Position numbers and translations under genes: made by a program
Shown: one piece after another, positions 1 through 7,896 of the stretch
Layout of the letters: the number at the start of each line of letters is the position of its first letter
Position numbering within the stretch: position 1 is the first letter of the stretch
Notes under the pieces: generated by a model
Databases searched by the model: none
Told to the model about the DNA's origin: nothing
What the model saw: only the letters and a program-made list of their open reading frames with translations
Source of the DNA: an uncultured Eubacteriales bacterium
GTDB taxonomy: Bacteria > Bacillota > Clostridia > Christensenellales > Aristaeellaceae
Assembly: GCA_902764915.1 (NCBI GenBank)
Contig: CACWXY010000018.1
Location: forward strand, 1 to 59,784
Length of the DNA stretch: 59,784 nt
Direction of reading: 5' to 3'

Positions 1-55
1 GCTCATGCTTAAGGATTTTCAAAAGTTGAAAGCAATCCTGGAACAATATCAATAA
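1..55 (+). CDS. C-terminal tail of an unidentified gene (partial)
   Basis: The window opens inside a plus-strand reading frame (frame starting at base 2) that ends at a TAA at 53-55 and encodes a last stretch ending KAILEQYQ. It is followed three bases later by a strong hairpin, as expected for the end of a gene. Only 17 residues are visible, rich in Lys, Leu and Gln and probably helical. No family can be assigned from this. Confidence 0.4.
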   Translation, partial: LMLKDFQKLKAILEQYQ

Positions 56-57
56 AT

Positions 58-97
58 AGAGAGCATCCAGATCATATTTCAAATCTGGATGCTCTCT
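58..97. terminator. Bidirectional hairpin terminator
   Basis: A perfect 15-bp stem (58-72 with 83-97, AGAGAGCATCCAGAT and its complement) with a 10-base loop sits between two convergent genes: the partial plus-strand gene at the left edge and the minus-strand DUF5058 gene. The T-tract is weak on both sides, so it may also act as an RNA 3'-end stabiliser. Confidence 0.6.
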
Positions 98-121
98 GAT
101 TGCTATTGTATTCGGGTTGTA

Positions 122-814
122 CTAACTTATTGACATTGGCCATTGCATGCCTTTCTTTTCAGAGAAATAGGTAAACACCGCCATGACAAGCGCTGACACA
201 CCGGCAACCGCCAGCGGCAGCCAGCTGCCATGAAAGCTGAAAATCCCATTCCCGGATATCCATCCGCCCAGATAACTGCCCAGATACGCACTCACCATTC
301 CGATGAACATGGCCGTCATCGCATGGTCGCCAAATCCGCCGTTTCTTTTCTCCCCCTGGTCTTTCTGCATCCGGGACAGATATTTCTTTCCAAACAGGGA
401 ATCCAGAATCATGCCCCACATGATGCACAGGCTCATGAGAAGCGCAATCGTCACAAACGCCTGTGCCGTCATCTCCGTTCCAGACAGGGTGATGCCGACT
501 TGTTCAGCGGCCGCACTGGCCACCTGTGTCTCGTAGTGCAGTGCTCCTATTACGGACAGCCGCAGCCATGGCCACGGAATGCCCAGAGAGCCACTGAGTG
601 CAATGACACCGAGAAGAATCCCCAGTGCCGGGAGCACGGAAAAAGTGGCGCTGGAGACTATGGTACGCTTCATCTTTTCCGTATCCATGCCCATGGCTTT
701 CCCTGCGCGGTAAGCGCGCACAAGGAATACAAGGCATACCGCCACCACAAAGAGTACGATCAGCCCGCAGATCAGATACATGACCGGCTGATTCAACTGT
801 TCCAGTACTGTCAT
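122..814 (-). CDS. DUF5058 family integral membrane protein
   Basis: A 230-residue membrane protein of the DUF5058 family, seen in Firmicutes and without an assigned reaction. It has an N-terminal helix at about residues 10-33, a second at 54-76, and helices near 115-140, 165-187 and 198-218, so about five membrane passes. A basic cytoplasmic stretch (GKAMGMDTEKMKR) follows helix 1. The ATG at 814 is five bases after the stop of the upstream 5'-nucleotidase gene, whose last codons contain the AGGAAG ribosome-binding site, so the two are probably translationally coupled. The neighbourhood suggests a transport or small-molecule role, but this is a guess. Family recognition is from the overall sequence pattern. 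Confidence 0.75.
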   Translation of the reverse strand: MTVLEQLNQPVMYLICGLIVLFVVAVCLVFLVRAYRAGKAMGMDTEKMKRTIVSSATFSVLPALGILLGVIALSGSLGIPWPWLRLSVIGALHYETQVASAAAEQVGITLSGTEMTAQAFVTIALLMSLCIMWGMILDSLFGKKYLSRMQKDQGEKRNGGFGDHAMTAMFIGMVSAYLGSYLGGWISGNGIFSFHGSWLPLAVAGVSALVMAVFTYFSEKKGMQWPMSIS

Positions 815-819
815 TGATC

Positions 820-1749
820 TTACACTTCCTTTTCCTGTGTTCGTGGGTCATCCCCGCTCCGGTAGGGCACAAGAGCAGAAGGAACCACTTCTGCAGCCTG
901 GTCCGTATGCACACTCTGATCATCAAAGAAGATATCCGCACCGAAAGACTGCAGAACATCCTTTTTCTGTACGCCCCCCAAGAAAAACGCCTCATCCACA
1001 CGCACATGCCAGGCACGCAGCGTACGAATCGCCCGCTCATGCGCCGGTGCACCACGTGAAGTCACGAGTGCAGTCCGGATCGGGGCACCTTCCCTTTCCG
1101 GATACATATCCTGAATGTTCGAAAGCATCATCAGAAAATTCGCAAACGGTCCTTTCGGCAAAGGCTCTTCTGCATGGATCTGCTCATGTTCACGGAAGGC
1201 GTTCATGCCATCATGCTGATAAACACGTTCCGCCTCCGCGCCAAAAAGCACAGCATCCCCGTCAAAGGCAATGCGTATCTGTGATCCATGATGTGCCTGC
1301 ACTGCTGATCCCGTCAAAAGGCGTGCTGCCGCAACCCCCGCATTGATGGCATCCTGCACATCCGGTTCATAAGCGGAGAGAAACAAATCAGTCTTGAATG
1401 CGCGCAGATAATTGGATACCGCCGCGCCTCCGGTCAAAGCAGCCCTGGTAATATCCAGACCATACGCCTTAATGGAGTTGAAAATACGAAGACTGGTATC
1501 GGCACTGTTCCGTGACATAATGATTACCTCCACCAGTCGGCGCGTATCATCCAAACGGTTCAATTCCAGGAAATTACGGATCATCTCAAATCCAGCCCCC
1601 CGTGGGAGAACATCCTTCTCATGGGCGAGCTGATAGGCAGAATAGGCTGTAAGCCCTTCCGTTTCAAAAATCTGGTTTTCTTCCTCCAGGTTAAACAGGG
1701 CACGGGAAGAAATACCAATGACCAAAGGTGTGGAAAGATCGTATACCAT
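820..1749 (-). CDS. 5'-nucleotidase (cytosolic NT5C1-like family)
   Basis: A 309-residue protein of the NT5C1-type 5'-nucleotidase family (HAD-like), which dephosphorylates nucleoside 5'-monophosphates in the cytoplasm. The family signature is clear: PLVIGISSRALF near the N terminus, the segment IIMSRNSADTSLRIFNSI around residues 75-92, an Asp-rich IAFDGDAVLFG motif at about 155-165, and a C-terminal IFFDDQ motif typical of HAD metal binding. I place the start at the ATG at 1749 because AGGGAGG lies just upstream. A longer open frame to 1806 would overlap the phosphatase gene and lacks family sequence. It lies 11 bases after the LMW phosphatase gene and 5 bases before the DUF5058 gene, so these three form an operon. 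Confidence 0.85.
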   Translation of the reverse strand: MVYDLSTPLVIGISSRALFNLEEENQIFETEGLTAYSAYQLAHEKDVLPRGAGFEMIRNFLELNRLDDTRRLVEVIIMSRNSADTSLRIFNSIKAYGLDITRAALTGGAAVSNYLRAFKTDLFLSAYEPDVQDAINAGVAAARLLTGSAVQAHHGSQIRIAFDGDAVLFGAEAERVYQHDGMNAFREHEQIHAEEPLPKGPFANFLMMLSNIQDMYPEREGAPIRTALVTSRGAPAHERAIRTLRAWHVRVDEAFFLGGVQKKDVLQSFGADIFFDDQSVHTDQAAEVVPSALVPYRSGDDPRTQEKEV

Positions 1750-1760
1750 GATAAGCCTCC

Positions 1761-2219
1761 CTACTTCACCATTTTCATTTCGATCGCTTCTGCAAGTGCT
1801 GCGCATCCTTTCTCAATATCATCCAGAGCCCCTGCAAAATCTCTCGTATACCAGGGGTCAGAAACATCTCTTGCCTCATTGCACCATGACAGAAGCAGTG
1901 AAATCTTATGCCGGGGATCTCCGCCAAAGATATGGAAAAGATCCTCCCTGTTTTCCTGGTCCATTCCAATGATGAGATCATAGGCATCATAGTCCGCAGG
2001 CACTGTCTGTCTGGCACAATGCGGCTTTATGAGGATTCCTCTCCGGCGAAGTTCCCTCGCCATAGGCGGATATATATCATTCCCGATTTCCTCCCGTGTT
2101 GTCGCACTCGATGCGGCGAAAGCCTGCAAATGCCGCATTTTGATTATTTGATTCATCACCATTTCTGCTGCCGGTGAACGGCAAATATTGCCATGGCAGA
2201 TAAATAAAATCCTGATCAC
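1761..2219 (-). CDS. Low-molecular-weight protein-tyrosine phosphatase
   Basis: A 152-residue cytoplasmic LMW-PTP that hydrolyses phosphotyrosine (or phosphoarginine, as in YwlE). The catalytic P-loop is at the very N terminus: ILFICHGNICRSP, which fits the CX5R rule with nucleophile Cys near residue 8 and Arg near 14. The general acid lies in the DPWYTRDF motif near residue 120. The length is normal. The start appears to be a GTG at 2219 with GGAGG 12 bases upstream, a long spacing. First gene of a three-gene operon with the 5'-nucleotidase and DUF5058 genes. Whether the target is Tyr or Arg phosphate cannot be told from sequence. Confidence 0.92.
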   Translation of the reverse strand: MIRILFICHGNICRSPAAEMVMNQIIKMRHLQAFAASSATTREEIGNDIYPPMARELRRRGILIKPHCARQTVPADYDAYDLIIGMDQENREDLFHIFGGDPRHKISLLLSWCNEARDVSDPWYTRDFAGALDDIEKGCAALAEAIEMKMVK

Positions 2220-2371
2220 TGTTCGATCCTACCTCCTAATGCCCGAAGATGCCGCATAATGCCGCATTTCCGGGTGCTGCCAAAAATATTAGAAAAGTAG
2301 TAAAACGGGAAATTTCTACTACTCGGATTGTTCCTCCCATCTGCTTCAAAACAGATAATCAATCTTCTTTG

Positions 2372-2406
2372 TAAACTTGTTTGTTCAAGCCGGACAAACA
2401 AGTTTA
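2372..2406. repeat. Palindrome B at the 3' end of the DUF3990 cassette
   Basis: A perfect 13-bp inverted repeat (TAAACTTGTTTGT at 2372-2384, complement at 2394-2406) around a 9-base centre TCAAGCCGG. The right arm contains the stop codon of the antitoxin-like gene (2404-2406). It is almost the same sequence, with the same centre (TCAAGTTGG), as palindrome A at 3763-3807, upstream of the cassette. It lacks a T-run, so it is not an ordinary terminator. It could be a second operator or a recombination site. Confidence 0.8.
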
Positions 2407-2883
2407 TCCATATTTCTTTTCTCGTATAATCTCTTTTAGTCTGAAATTATTATTAAAGATATTCTCTGTCAGATGATTCAATTCCAGCAGGTTTTGAACG
2501 CACCATTCCGGGTCCTGGGTATGAAATGAATAGTACACGTCTTTTATCTGCCTGTAAGGAAACACCTGCACAATAAATCTGGTTGAGCATTCTCTTGTGT
2601 AGGAAATGTATCTGTAGAGATACCCCATCCAGAACATTGTATTACCCGGGTATTTCTCTTTTCCATAATCCGTATTACCAAACTGCTTCAGAATACTGTC
2701 GATTCCTTCTGCGACATCCAGTGTGAGAAATGAAGGACAATTCTTGTCGAGTTGGTCCAACAGTTCCGAGTGAAGAAATCTCCTGAGAAAGATACCTGAA
2801 GAGCAGTTCAGCTCTGTGGATTTCTCAAATAGCTTTCCCTGGTATTCTGCCAGCAGCAGCCCGTTATGATCAAACTCTCTCAT
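2404..2883 (-). CDS. Putative antitoxin/partner of DUF3990 protein
   Basis: A 159-residue soluble protein with no signal peptide or membrane segment. It has several aromatic-rich stretches (FWMGYLYRYISYTRE at about 83-97, FHTQDPEWCVQNLLELN at about 117-133). Its ATG overlaps the stop of the HTH-DUF3990 gene by four bases (ATGA), so the two are translationally coupled. From memory, small proteins of this kind recur directly downstream of HTH-DUF3990 genes in Clostridia, consistent with an antitoxin or modifier role, but I cannot name the family. Its stop codon lies inside palindrome B. It is more AT-rich than its neighbours, as usual for mobile accessory genes. Confidence 0.6.
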   Translation of the reverse strand: MREFDHNGLLLAEYQGKLFEKSTELNCSSGIFLRRFLHSELLDQLDKNCPSFLTLDVAEGIDSILKQFGNTDYGKEKYPGNTMFWMGYLYRYISYTRECSTRFIVQVFPYRQIKDVYYSFHTQDPEWCVQNLLELNHLTENIFNNNFRLKEIIREKKYG

Positions 2884-3731
2884 TTGAGTATCTCCTCAAT
2901 GTATAATCCATTCTTAAACTCTCTTTTGGCAAGTTTCAGTTTCGTATCAATTTCATAGCTGCGCTCATTCAGACGAGCCTTGCATTCTTCGCGTTCAGGC
3001 CTGCACAGATAATATTTTTCGATCGGAACCAATTTCTTCAAAGCCTTCTCTGATCGAAATACATACTGGGACCCAAGGCTGGAGGCGGACAGAGAGTGCA
3101 GAGCCACATCCGCATTGATTTCTCCGTCTGTAAACTGGGCCATGATGTAAAACATTTTATTATCCGCAATGGGTGCTATGATCACATCTGAATCTTCTGT
3201 TTCAGCTATTATCTGTCTTACCATTTTGCTTTGGGTAAAATCTCCCAGTGTTCCGCGGTAACAGCAAATGGCCAGCATCCATTCAAGAGAGCAGGCAAAC
3301 CGTTTTACCTTCAGGTTATCAACAGAGTACTTGAATGAATAAACAGATGATTTTTCATTCTCACAGACAAATGCCAGCGCCTGACTATATTTTTCTCCCA
3401 GATAAAAGCCTGGCCCAAAGTCACAGTGGTCTCTCGATCCGGTAACTGTTATCTCTGACAAGCCGTTCTTTGAGCCATGGAAAAGAACATCTTGATATTT
3501 TTCTCTGATCAGTTCTTCTTTAACAATATTCATTCTGTATCTGTTTTCGTAAACATATGTGTAAAACTTTTCACAGACACTGTCCGCTGACCTGCCTTTT
3601 TTCATTATTCCGTCAAATGTTGTCCTTGAGATTTTTGTCTTTTCTGCCAGATCGGAAAGGTTCATCCTTTCGCTTTCCAGGAAGAACCTGATATCTTCTT
3701 TTATGTTGTAACCGCAATCAACTTTAATCAA
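2880..3731 (-). CDS. HTH domain fused to DUF3990 ADP-ribosyltransferase-like domain (putative toxin)
   Basis: A 283-residue two-part protein. Residues about 12-45 form a Cro/XRE-like helix-turn-helix (NLSDLAEKTKISRTTFDGIMKKG). Residues about 80-240 match DUF3990, an ART-like fold: the conserved His in LFHGSKNGLSE and the GFYLG motif in CDFGPGFYLGEKYSQALAF correspond to the H-Y NAD-binding positions of ADP-ribosyltransferases. The third catalytic position is not certain by eye. The start is a TTG at 3731 with AAGGGGG seven bases upstream; the next codons encode IKVDCGYN. Its promoter overlaps palindrome A, so the HTH is probably an autorepressor. Coupled to the downstream partner gene by an ATGA overlap. 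A toxin function is inferred from domain type and operon form. Confidence 0.75.
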   Translation of the reverse strand: MIKVDCGYNIKEDIRFFLESERMNLSDLAEKTKISRTTFDGIMKKGRSADSVCEKFYTYVYENRYRMNIVKEELIREKYQDVLFHGSKNGLSEITVTGSRDHCDFGPGFYLGEKYSQALAFVCENEKSSVYSFKYSVDNLKVKRFACSLEWMLAICCYRGTLGDFTQSKMVRQIIAETEDSDVIIAPIADNKMFYIMAQFTDGEINADVALHSLSASSLGSQYVFRSEKALKKLVPIEKYYLCRPEREECKARLNERSYEIDTKLKLAKREFKNGLYIEEILK

Positions 3732-3755
3732 ATCAATTCCCCCTTAGCAGCATAG

Positions 3756-3807
3756 ATTGTAGCAGGACAAACTTATTTGTTCAAGTTGGACAAATAAGTT
3801 TGTCCTG
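3756..3807 (-). promoter_or_regulatory. Promoter with overlapping 18-bp palindromic operator (palindrome A)
   Basis: On the minus strand a TTGAAC -35 box (plus-strand 3779-3784) and a TACAAT -10 box (3756-3761) are separated by 17 bases and drive the DUF3990 operon. A perfect 18-bp inverted repeat (3763-3780 and 3790-3807, arm CAGGACAAACTTATTTGT) with centre TCAAGTTGG covers the -35 and the spacer. A protein bound here would block RNA polymerase, the usual layout for autoregulated toxin-antitoxin operons. The same core recurs at 2372-2406. Confidence 0.8.
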
Positions 3808-4545
3808 TTTTCTCCCTTTTTTAGACGATAAACATTTAGATTCTTTCTTTCATCGACGCTGAAAACGCTGTCTTGGGTGGGTAGGAATTGATCGAATGGG
3901 CCTGTCTGGGGAGCTTAAGGGAGTTTTCTACGGTTGCAAGGGTTGACATGGAGCCCCTGTCGGTGAGGATAACCAGCCTTGCAGCCATCCCCGCAGCCAC
4001 CATGCGTATGTGCTGCTACTGAGCTGTCTGCAGCAGGCTACCACACCGACCTCTCTATGGAAACCCGTTGCAATCCTCAAAAACTGAAAGTGGTCACCCA
4101 CCCACAGTACAGAAGGCCCAAACTTCCGCTAGTAAATATAGCCTATCTTTGCATCATTATCGTGGATATTAGTTGCACGATTCCGATTCACGCGTTGGTC
4201 ATGTAAAAGTCCCCGTGCACAAGTTGACAAACATTCCGCTATGGATTATAGTTGATATTAACAGGAATTCCCACTCCGCTTGCAAAAGAACAGGCGGAAG
4301 GAATCGTAAAATGTTAGCATTGACGTGGAGAGAAAGGAACTGTTCCTTGGGTTTGAGAGAAAAACCATCATTAAAGAATAACTATTGCCATAAATGGAAT
4401 TGTCCGCCACTTGGCGTCTTTTTTAATCGCACTAGGAATTGCCGTTGACGCTGACACGCTGAAAATACATAAAGGGTGAAAGAGAAAAACCTCCGAAGGA
4501 TAAGAAAAAGCCTCAAGGTAGCACAGGATGTCCAGAGGACGAAAC
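3808..4545. other. Intergenic stretch without a recognisable gene
   Basis: About 740 bases between the DUF3990 cassette and the PAP2 gene. Short frames exist on both strands (for example minus-strand 3833-4000, starting MVAAGMAARLVILTDR) but none has a convincing ribosome-binding site plus family signature. A small CCACTTGG-type hairpin followed by six T occurs near 4410-4430. Base composition and the lack of long coding frames suggest decayed DNA, possibly from past insertion next to the cassette. Confidence 0.4.
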
Positions 4546-5166
4546 ATGTGGAAAGGAAGTATAGCATTGAATTCACTTTTTTACGGATTTGATACCGCAG
4601 TCTATACATTTTTCTGGCAGTTTCAGAACTCCGTGACTGTCGGAATCGCTGATGTATGCCAGCACCTGGGAGACACGAAGGCATTCATCGTTTATTTACT
4701 ACTTTCACTGATTCTTTGTTTCCCGAAGAAAACCAGAAGATACGGAGTAGCAATGGTTGTTGCCTTTTTGGTGGCCTTTCTTCTGGTGAATGTCATAATC
4801 AAGCCGAGTGTGGGAAGGTTGAGACCCTATGTAACGCTGAAGGACACTGCATTCTGGGATACCTATCAGACTCACTGGGCAAAAGCCGGCTCGCATCTTG
4901 AGGATGACATGTCTTTTCCGTCTGGCCATACATCTTTGAATTTTTCAGTATTCACGGCTCTTGCAGCAGTCCTTATCAAGGATAAGAAAAAGTGGGCATG
5001 GGTTCTCCTGATTATCCCAATCATTGTAGCAATCACAAGAATCATCCGTTGTGTTCATTATCCGAGCGATGTGCTGGGAGGAATGATAATAGGAGTTTTT
5101 GCCGGATTAATCGGTTATGCGGTGGCAAAAAAAAGGTTTCCCACCACATCAGGTATATCCAAATGA
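4546..5166 (+). CDS. PAP2-family membrane phosphatase
   Basis: A membrane phosphatase of the PAP2 superfamily, acting on phosphatidate-like lipids or undecaprenyl pyrophosphate at the outer membrane face. All three active-site motifs are present: KPSVGRLRP (KX6RP), FPSGHT (PSGH), and RCVHYPSDVLGG (the SRX5HX3D-like motif, here R-I-I-R before C-V-H). About five helices can be seen, with a short cytoplasmic start and a basic C terminus. I prefer the ATG at 4546 because AGAGGA lies six bases upstream; an in-frame ATG at 4528 adds six residues and is possible. It stands alone with intergenic DNA on both sides. Role in UndPP recycling versus lipid phosphate hydrolysis cannot be separated by sequence. 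Confidence 0.9.
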   Translation: MWKGSIALNSLFYGFDTAVYTFFWQFQNSVTVGIADVCQHLGDTKAFIVYLLLSLILCFPKKTRRYGVAMVVAFLVAFLLVNVIIKPSVGRLRPYVTLKDTAFWDTYQTHWAKAGSHLEDDMSFPSGHTSLNFSVFTALAAVLIKDKKKWAWVLLIIPIIVAITRIIRCVHYPSDVLGGMIIGVFAGLIGYAVAKKRFPTTSGISK

Positions 5167-5349
5167 TGGTTGAGGAAGGTCTTCGGTGTTCTGGAAGCTT
5201 TGAAGGGCGTTGCCCTGACCCCGCTTGTTTTCCGAGATGTACGTGATGGACAACCTGTGCAGTCGCCGGTGCGTCTGAGAGGAAGGCAACTTGGGATGCT
5301 GAATAGAGAAAGCAATGGTAGCCGTCAGATCATCCGTTTCTATGAATAA
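5167..5349 (+). pseudogene. Possible 3' remnant of an unidentified gene
   Basis: Directly after the PAP2 stop, a plus-strand frame of about 60 codons stays open from 5167 to a TAA at 5347-5349 and reads like a genuine protein C terminus (for example VALTPLVFRDVRDGQPV and RQIIRFYE). It has no start codon with a ribosome-binding site and ends exactly at a strong terminator. I cannot name the family. It may be the stump of a deleted gene, or chance. Confidence 0.25.
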
Positions 5350-5408
5350 ACCGCTTCCCTGAGTAGAATGGAGATGGAATCCATACTCTCAGGGAAGCGG
5401 TTTTTATT
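5348..5408 (+). terminator. Intrinsic terminator
   Basis: Stem AACCGCTTCCCTGAG (5349-5363) pairs perfectly with 5388-5402 around a 24-base loop and is followed by a TTTTTATT tract. It terminates plus-strand transcription from the PAP2 region. The following 250 bases up to 5664 hold no gene that I can support. Confidence 0.75.
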
Positions 5409-5664
5409 GAAGAAAGCTGACATGAATGTACGGATGAAAAACCGAGCCGGCATTATGAACAATGCCTTCGACTGACTCAAAACAGCGTTTTCTCTTCCAT
5501 ATCCCTTTCTTCCCGCCCTAACATCATGCACACTTCGATGATTATTTCCGAGAATGGAGATTCCTGAATCAGTCTGCTGCACTATTAGGGACTGCTAAAC
5601 GCAATGCATAGCAGGAAACTCTGGGAACCATGATTGTTATCCTGTTACGTTAATATGAAGGTTT

Positions 5665-6468
5665 TTACATTTCAAAGAGATACGCTGCGGTAAACAGGTT
5701 CTCGAAAACCAGGCCATCGCCCTCACCGTCAGGAGATGCCCAGATCAGGTTATAGTTCTCGTCGAATGAGAACACAGCGCTGACCTCCCGCTCCTCAAAG
5801 CCCGCCTCTGTATCCACCGTTCCGTCTTCCTTATATGTAAGCTTCTGAGAGAGCCCCTTTGCAGTCACGGTTCGGGTTGCCGGATCATACTCGCCCACAT
5901 ACTGCCAGGTGTTGTTGACCATCGCACTGTCTGCCCAGTTGATCTCCACCGCGTAGTGTCCCTCATTCCAGCGGAAGGAAATATTCGCTCTGTCACAGGC
6001 GTAGTCGCCCAGGAAGCTGCCAATCGAAATGAATGTCTGGCCGGCACCGGCGTCTTCCTTCAGATCCTTCCAGACCAGTCTGCCCTCCTCATTGATGGAG
6101 AAATCTGCCTGTCCATCTTCAAATTCATATACGCTTGCGCTGCCCAGTCCCCCGTCCTCCTGCACCGTATTTGTGCTCTTCATCCCATCATCGGAATGAA
6201 GGATGCCGGTTGCATCATCATAGGTCAGCAGATACTCCCAGGATGTAAACTCCTTCTGGCCCGGCGTCTTGTAAATCACCATCTCTACCCCGTCCAGACG
6301 CACCATGATTTCGATCAGCGTGCTTGCATCCTCGGAAATCCAATATCCGTCATAGTTCATCACCCCGGGATGTTCCTGGGCATAGGTCTTATCTTCCAGA
6401 TTCTCCGCCATCGCGAAGGTGCAGATCAGCACCAGTGCCAGCAGAATCGCCATGATTCTCTTCATCAT
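5665..6468 (-). CDS. Secreted protein with duplicated domain, unknown function
   Basis: A 267-residue exported protein. Residues 1-21 form a classical signal peptide (two Lys/Arg, a hydrophobic core LLALVLICTFA, cleavage after FAMA). The mature part is acidic and contains two similar lobes of roughly 110 residues: YWISEDASTLIEIMV...YDDATGILH and YACDRANISFRWNEG...YDPATRTVTA, each rich in beta strands with the recurring Y-D-x-A-T turn. No catalytic motif and no lipobox are visible, so it is probably free or loosely surface-bound. The ribosome-binding site is AGGAGG-like just upstream of the ATG at 6468. It is monocistronic. I do not recognise a named family. Confidence 0.7.
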   Translation of the reverse strand: MMKRIMAILLALVLICTFAMAENLEDKTYAQEHPGVMNYDGYWISEDASTLIEIMVRLDGVEMVIYKTPGQKEFTSWEYLLTYDDATGILHSDDGMKSTNTVQEDGGLGSASVYEFEDGQADFSINEEGRLVWKDLKEDAGAGQTFISIGSFLGDYACDRANISFRWNEGHYAVEINWADSAMVNNTWQYVGEYDPATRTVTAKGLSQKLTYKEDGTVDTEAGFEEREVSAVFSFDENYNLIWASPDGEGDGLVFENLFTAAYLFEM

Positions 6469-6755
6469 CGTTCATTCCTCCTTGTCTTGAGCTTCAGCAT
6501 GAAATCCGGTGCTTCTTTCGGGCAGATGCGCCGGATTTTTTGATGCGCAGCCGGACACTCACCAGCCCACGTGTGCATCACGGATTATTATAGCTTATGT
6601 CTGCGGCCAGCGCCATCACATTCTCATCATGGTTCCGCTTTTTGATGCAAAATAGTCATTCTGCTGCTCCCATACATTACAGGGGGCTTAGCGGCGTATA
6701 AGGTTCTTCGGTCAGCTCCTCTCTTTGAGATTGATACCTTCAAGGGCAGGAATCT

Positions 6756-7832
6756 TTGATCGAAAAGCATGATATGGTTTCCTGCACGCGTGCAAGGTAT
6801 AATGCATCTGACAATATCAAAGAAAGCGCTGGTGAACATGCCGTGTTCTCCTCTCCCACTCTCCTTCAGACACTTTCTCTGTTCGCTGATCCGACCATTC
6901 CTGCCTTTGCGCCTTCGGAAGAAGAAATTGATCCGCCTACATGGCGGGTTGCACCGTCAGACCCCGCACTTACACTCCCCGGAAAAGGGCTTGCACAGCA
7001 TTCCATGCTGCTTGTCGGTGAAGGCTGCAATCGGATGTTTCTGGTCCATAACGGCCGGATTCTGTGGACCTTATGTGCCGGTAAAGGCTGGGAATACGAT
7101 GATGTCTGGATGCTGTCCAGCGGTAATATCCTCTTTTCACGGATGTACTGGGCTGCCATGATCTCTCCGCGTAAAGAAATCCTATGGCGGATGGATGCCC
7201 CGAGCGGCACCGAGATCCATACGCTGCAGCCGATCGGACCGCATCATGTGCTTCTGGTGCTTAATGATATGCCTCCCATGGCCATGCTGATTGACTGGCG
7301 CTCCGGCACCGTCCTGGAGCAGCATTCTCTCCTCTACGACCCGTCCATGAGCGTGCACTCACAATGCCGCCGGTTTCGCATGACAGCGGAAGGCACCTAT
7401 CTCATGCCATGTCTGGGACTGGGGAAAGTCGTGGAATACAATGCCGCGTTCCGTCCGATCTGGACATATGAGGTGGGAAAGCCCTGGGCTGCGGTCCGTC
7501 TGCCTTACGGAAGCACCCTGATATCGGATGAAGAAACACAGACGCATATGGAAGTGACAAAGGACGGACACATCGCCTGGTCCATCTCTCTCTCCGAGCT
7601 TCCCGCTCCGTACCGCCTTCATGATTCCCAGAGCTGTACCCGGCTTGCAAACGGGAATACGATTCTCTGCTCCCGTGGGAATAACGGACTCTCCCCTCAG
7701 ATGGTTGAGGTCACAAGAGAAAAGGAAGTCGTATGGGTTTTCCAGGATCTTTCTGAGATCGGCCCCGTCAGTGCAGTGCAGGTGCTGTCGGAACCCGGCA
7801 TCCCGGAACAGCCCGGAGCACTCGCACGCTGA
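6756..7832 (+). CDS. Beta-propeller-like (PQQ/arylsulfotransferase-type repeat) protein
   Basis: A 358-residue soluble protein with no signal peptide. It contains repeated blade-like units: a phrase such as NGRILWTLCAGKG, KEILWRMDAPSG, FRPIWTYEVGKP, DGHIAWSISLSEL and KEVVWVFQDLS recurs about every 40-60 residues, each with a Trp followed by a strand. This is the pattern of bacterial propellers related to arylsulfotransferase and PQQ-like repeats. No catalytic His cluster is obvious, so ligand or enzyme activity is unknown. The start is uncertain: a TTG at 6756 follows AGGGCAGG; the repeat-like sequence begins about 80 bases later. It ends at a bidirectional terminator shared with a convergent regulator gene. 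Confidence 0.65.
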   Translation: MIEKHDMVSCTRARYNASDNIKESAGEHAVFSSPTLLQTLSLFADPTIPAFAPSEEEIDPPTWRVAPSDPALTLPGKGLAQHSMLLVGEGCNRMFLVHNGRILWTLCAGKGWEYDDVWMLSSGNILFSRMYWAAMISPRKEILWRMDAPSGTEIHTLQPIGPHHVLLVLNDMPPMAMLIDWRSGTVLEQHSLLYDPSMSVHSQCRRFRMTAEGTYLMPCLGLGKVVEYNAAFRPIWTYEVGKPWAAVRLPYGSTLISDEETQTHMEVTKDGHIAWSISLSELPAPYRLHDSQSCTRLANGNTILCSRGNNGLSPQMVEVTREKEVVWVFQDLSEIGPVSAVQVLSEPGIPEQPGALAR

Positions 7833-7851
7833 GGACGGGCATGATGAAAAC

Positions 7852-7883
7852 AAAAAGCCGATGCCCATGCGCACCGGCTTTTT
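7852..7883. terminator. Bidirectional terminator
   Basis: A 9-bp stem AAAAAGCCG (7852-7860) with CGGCTTTTT (7875-7883) supplies a T-run on both strands. It separates the convergent propeller gene (plus) and XRE regulator gene (minus). Confidence 0.8.
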
Positions 7884-7896
7884 GCATCATTGCTTC

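Noticed and set aside
2216..2401. A 61-codon minus-strand frame between the DUF3990 cassette and the LMW phosphatase gene.
   Set aside because: It starts inside palindrome B, has no ribosome-binding site and no recognisable composition.
2372..2406. Palindrome B as an ordinary intrinsic terminator of the cassette.
   Set aside because: It has no T-run on the minus strand, and its arms and centre copy the promoter-side palindrome.
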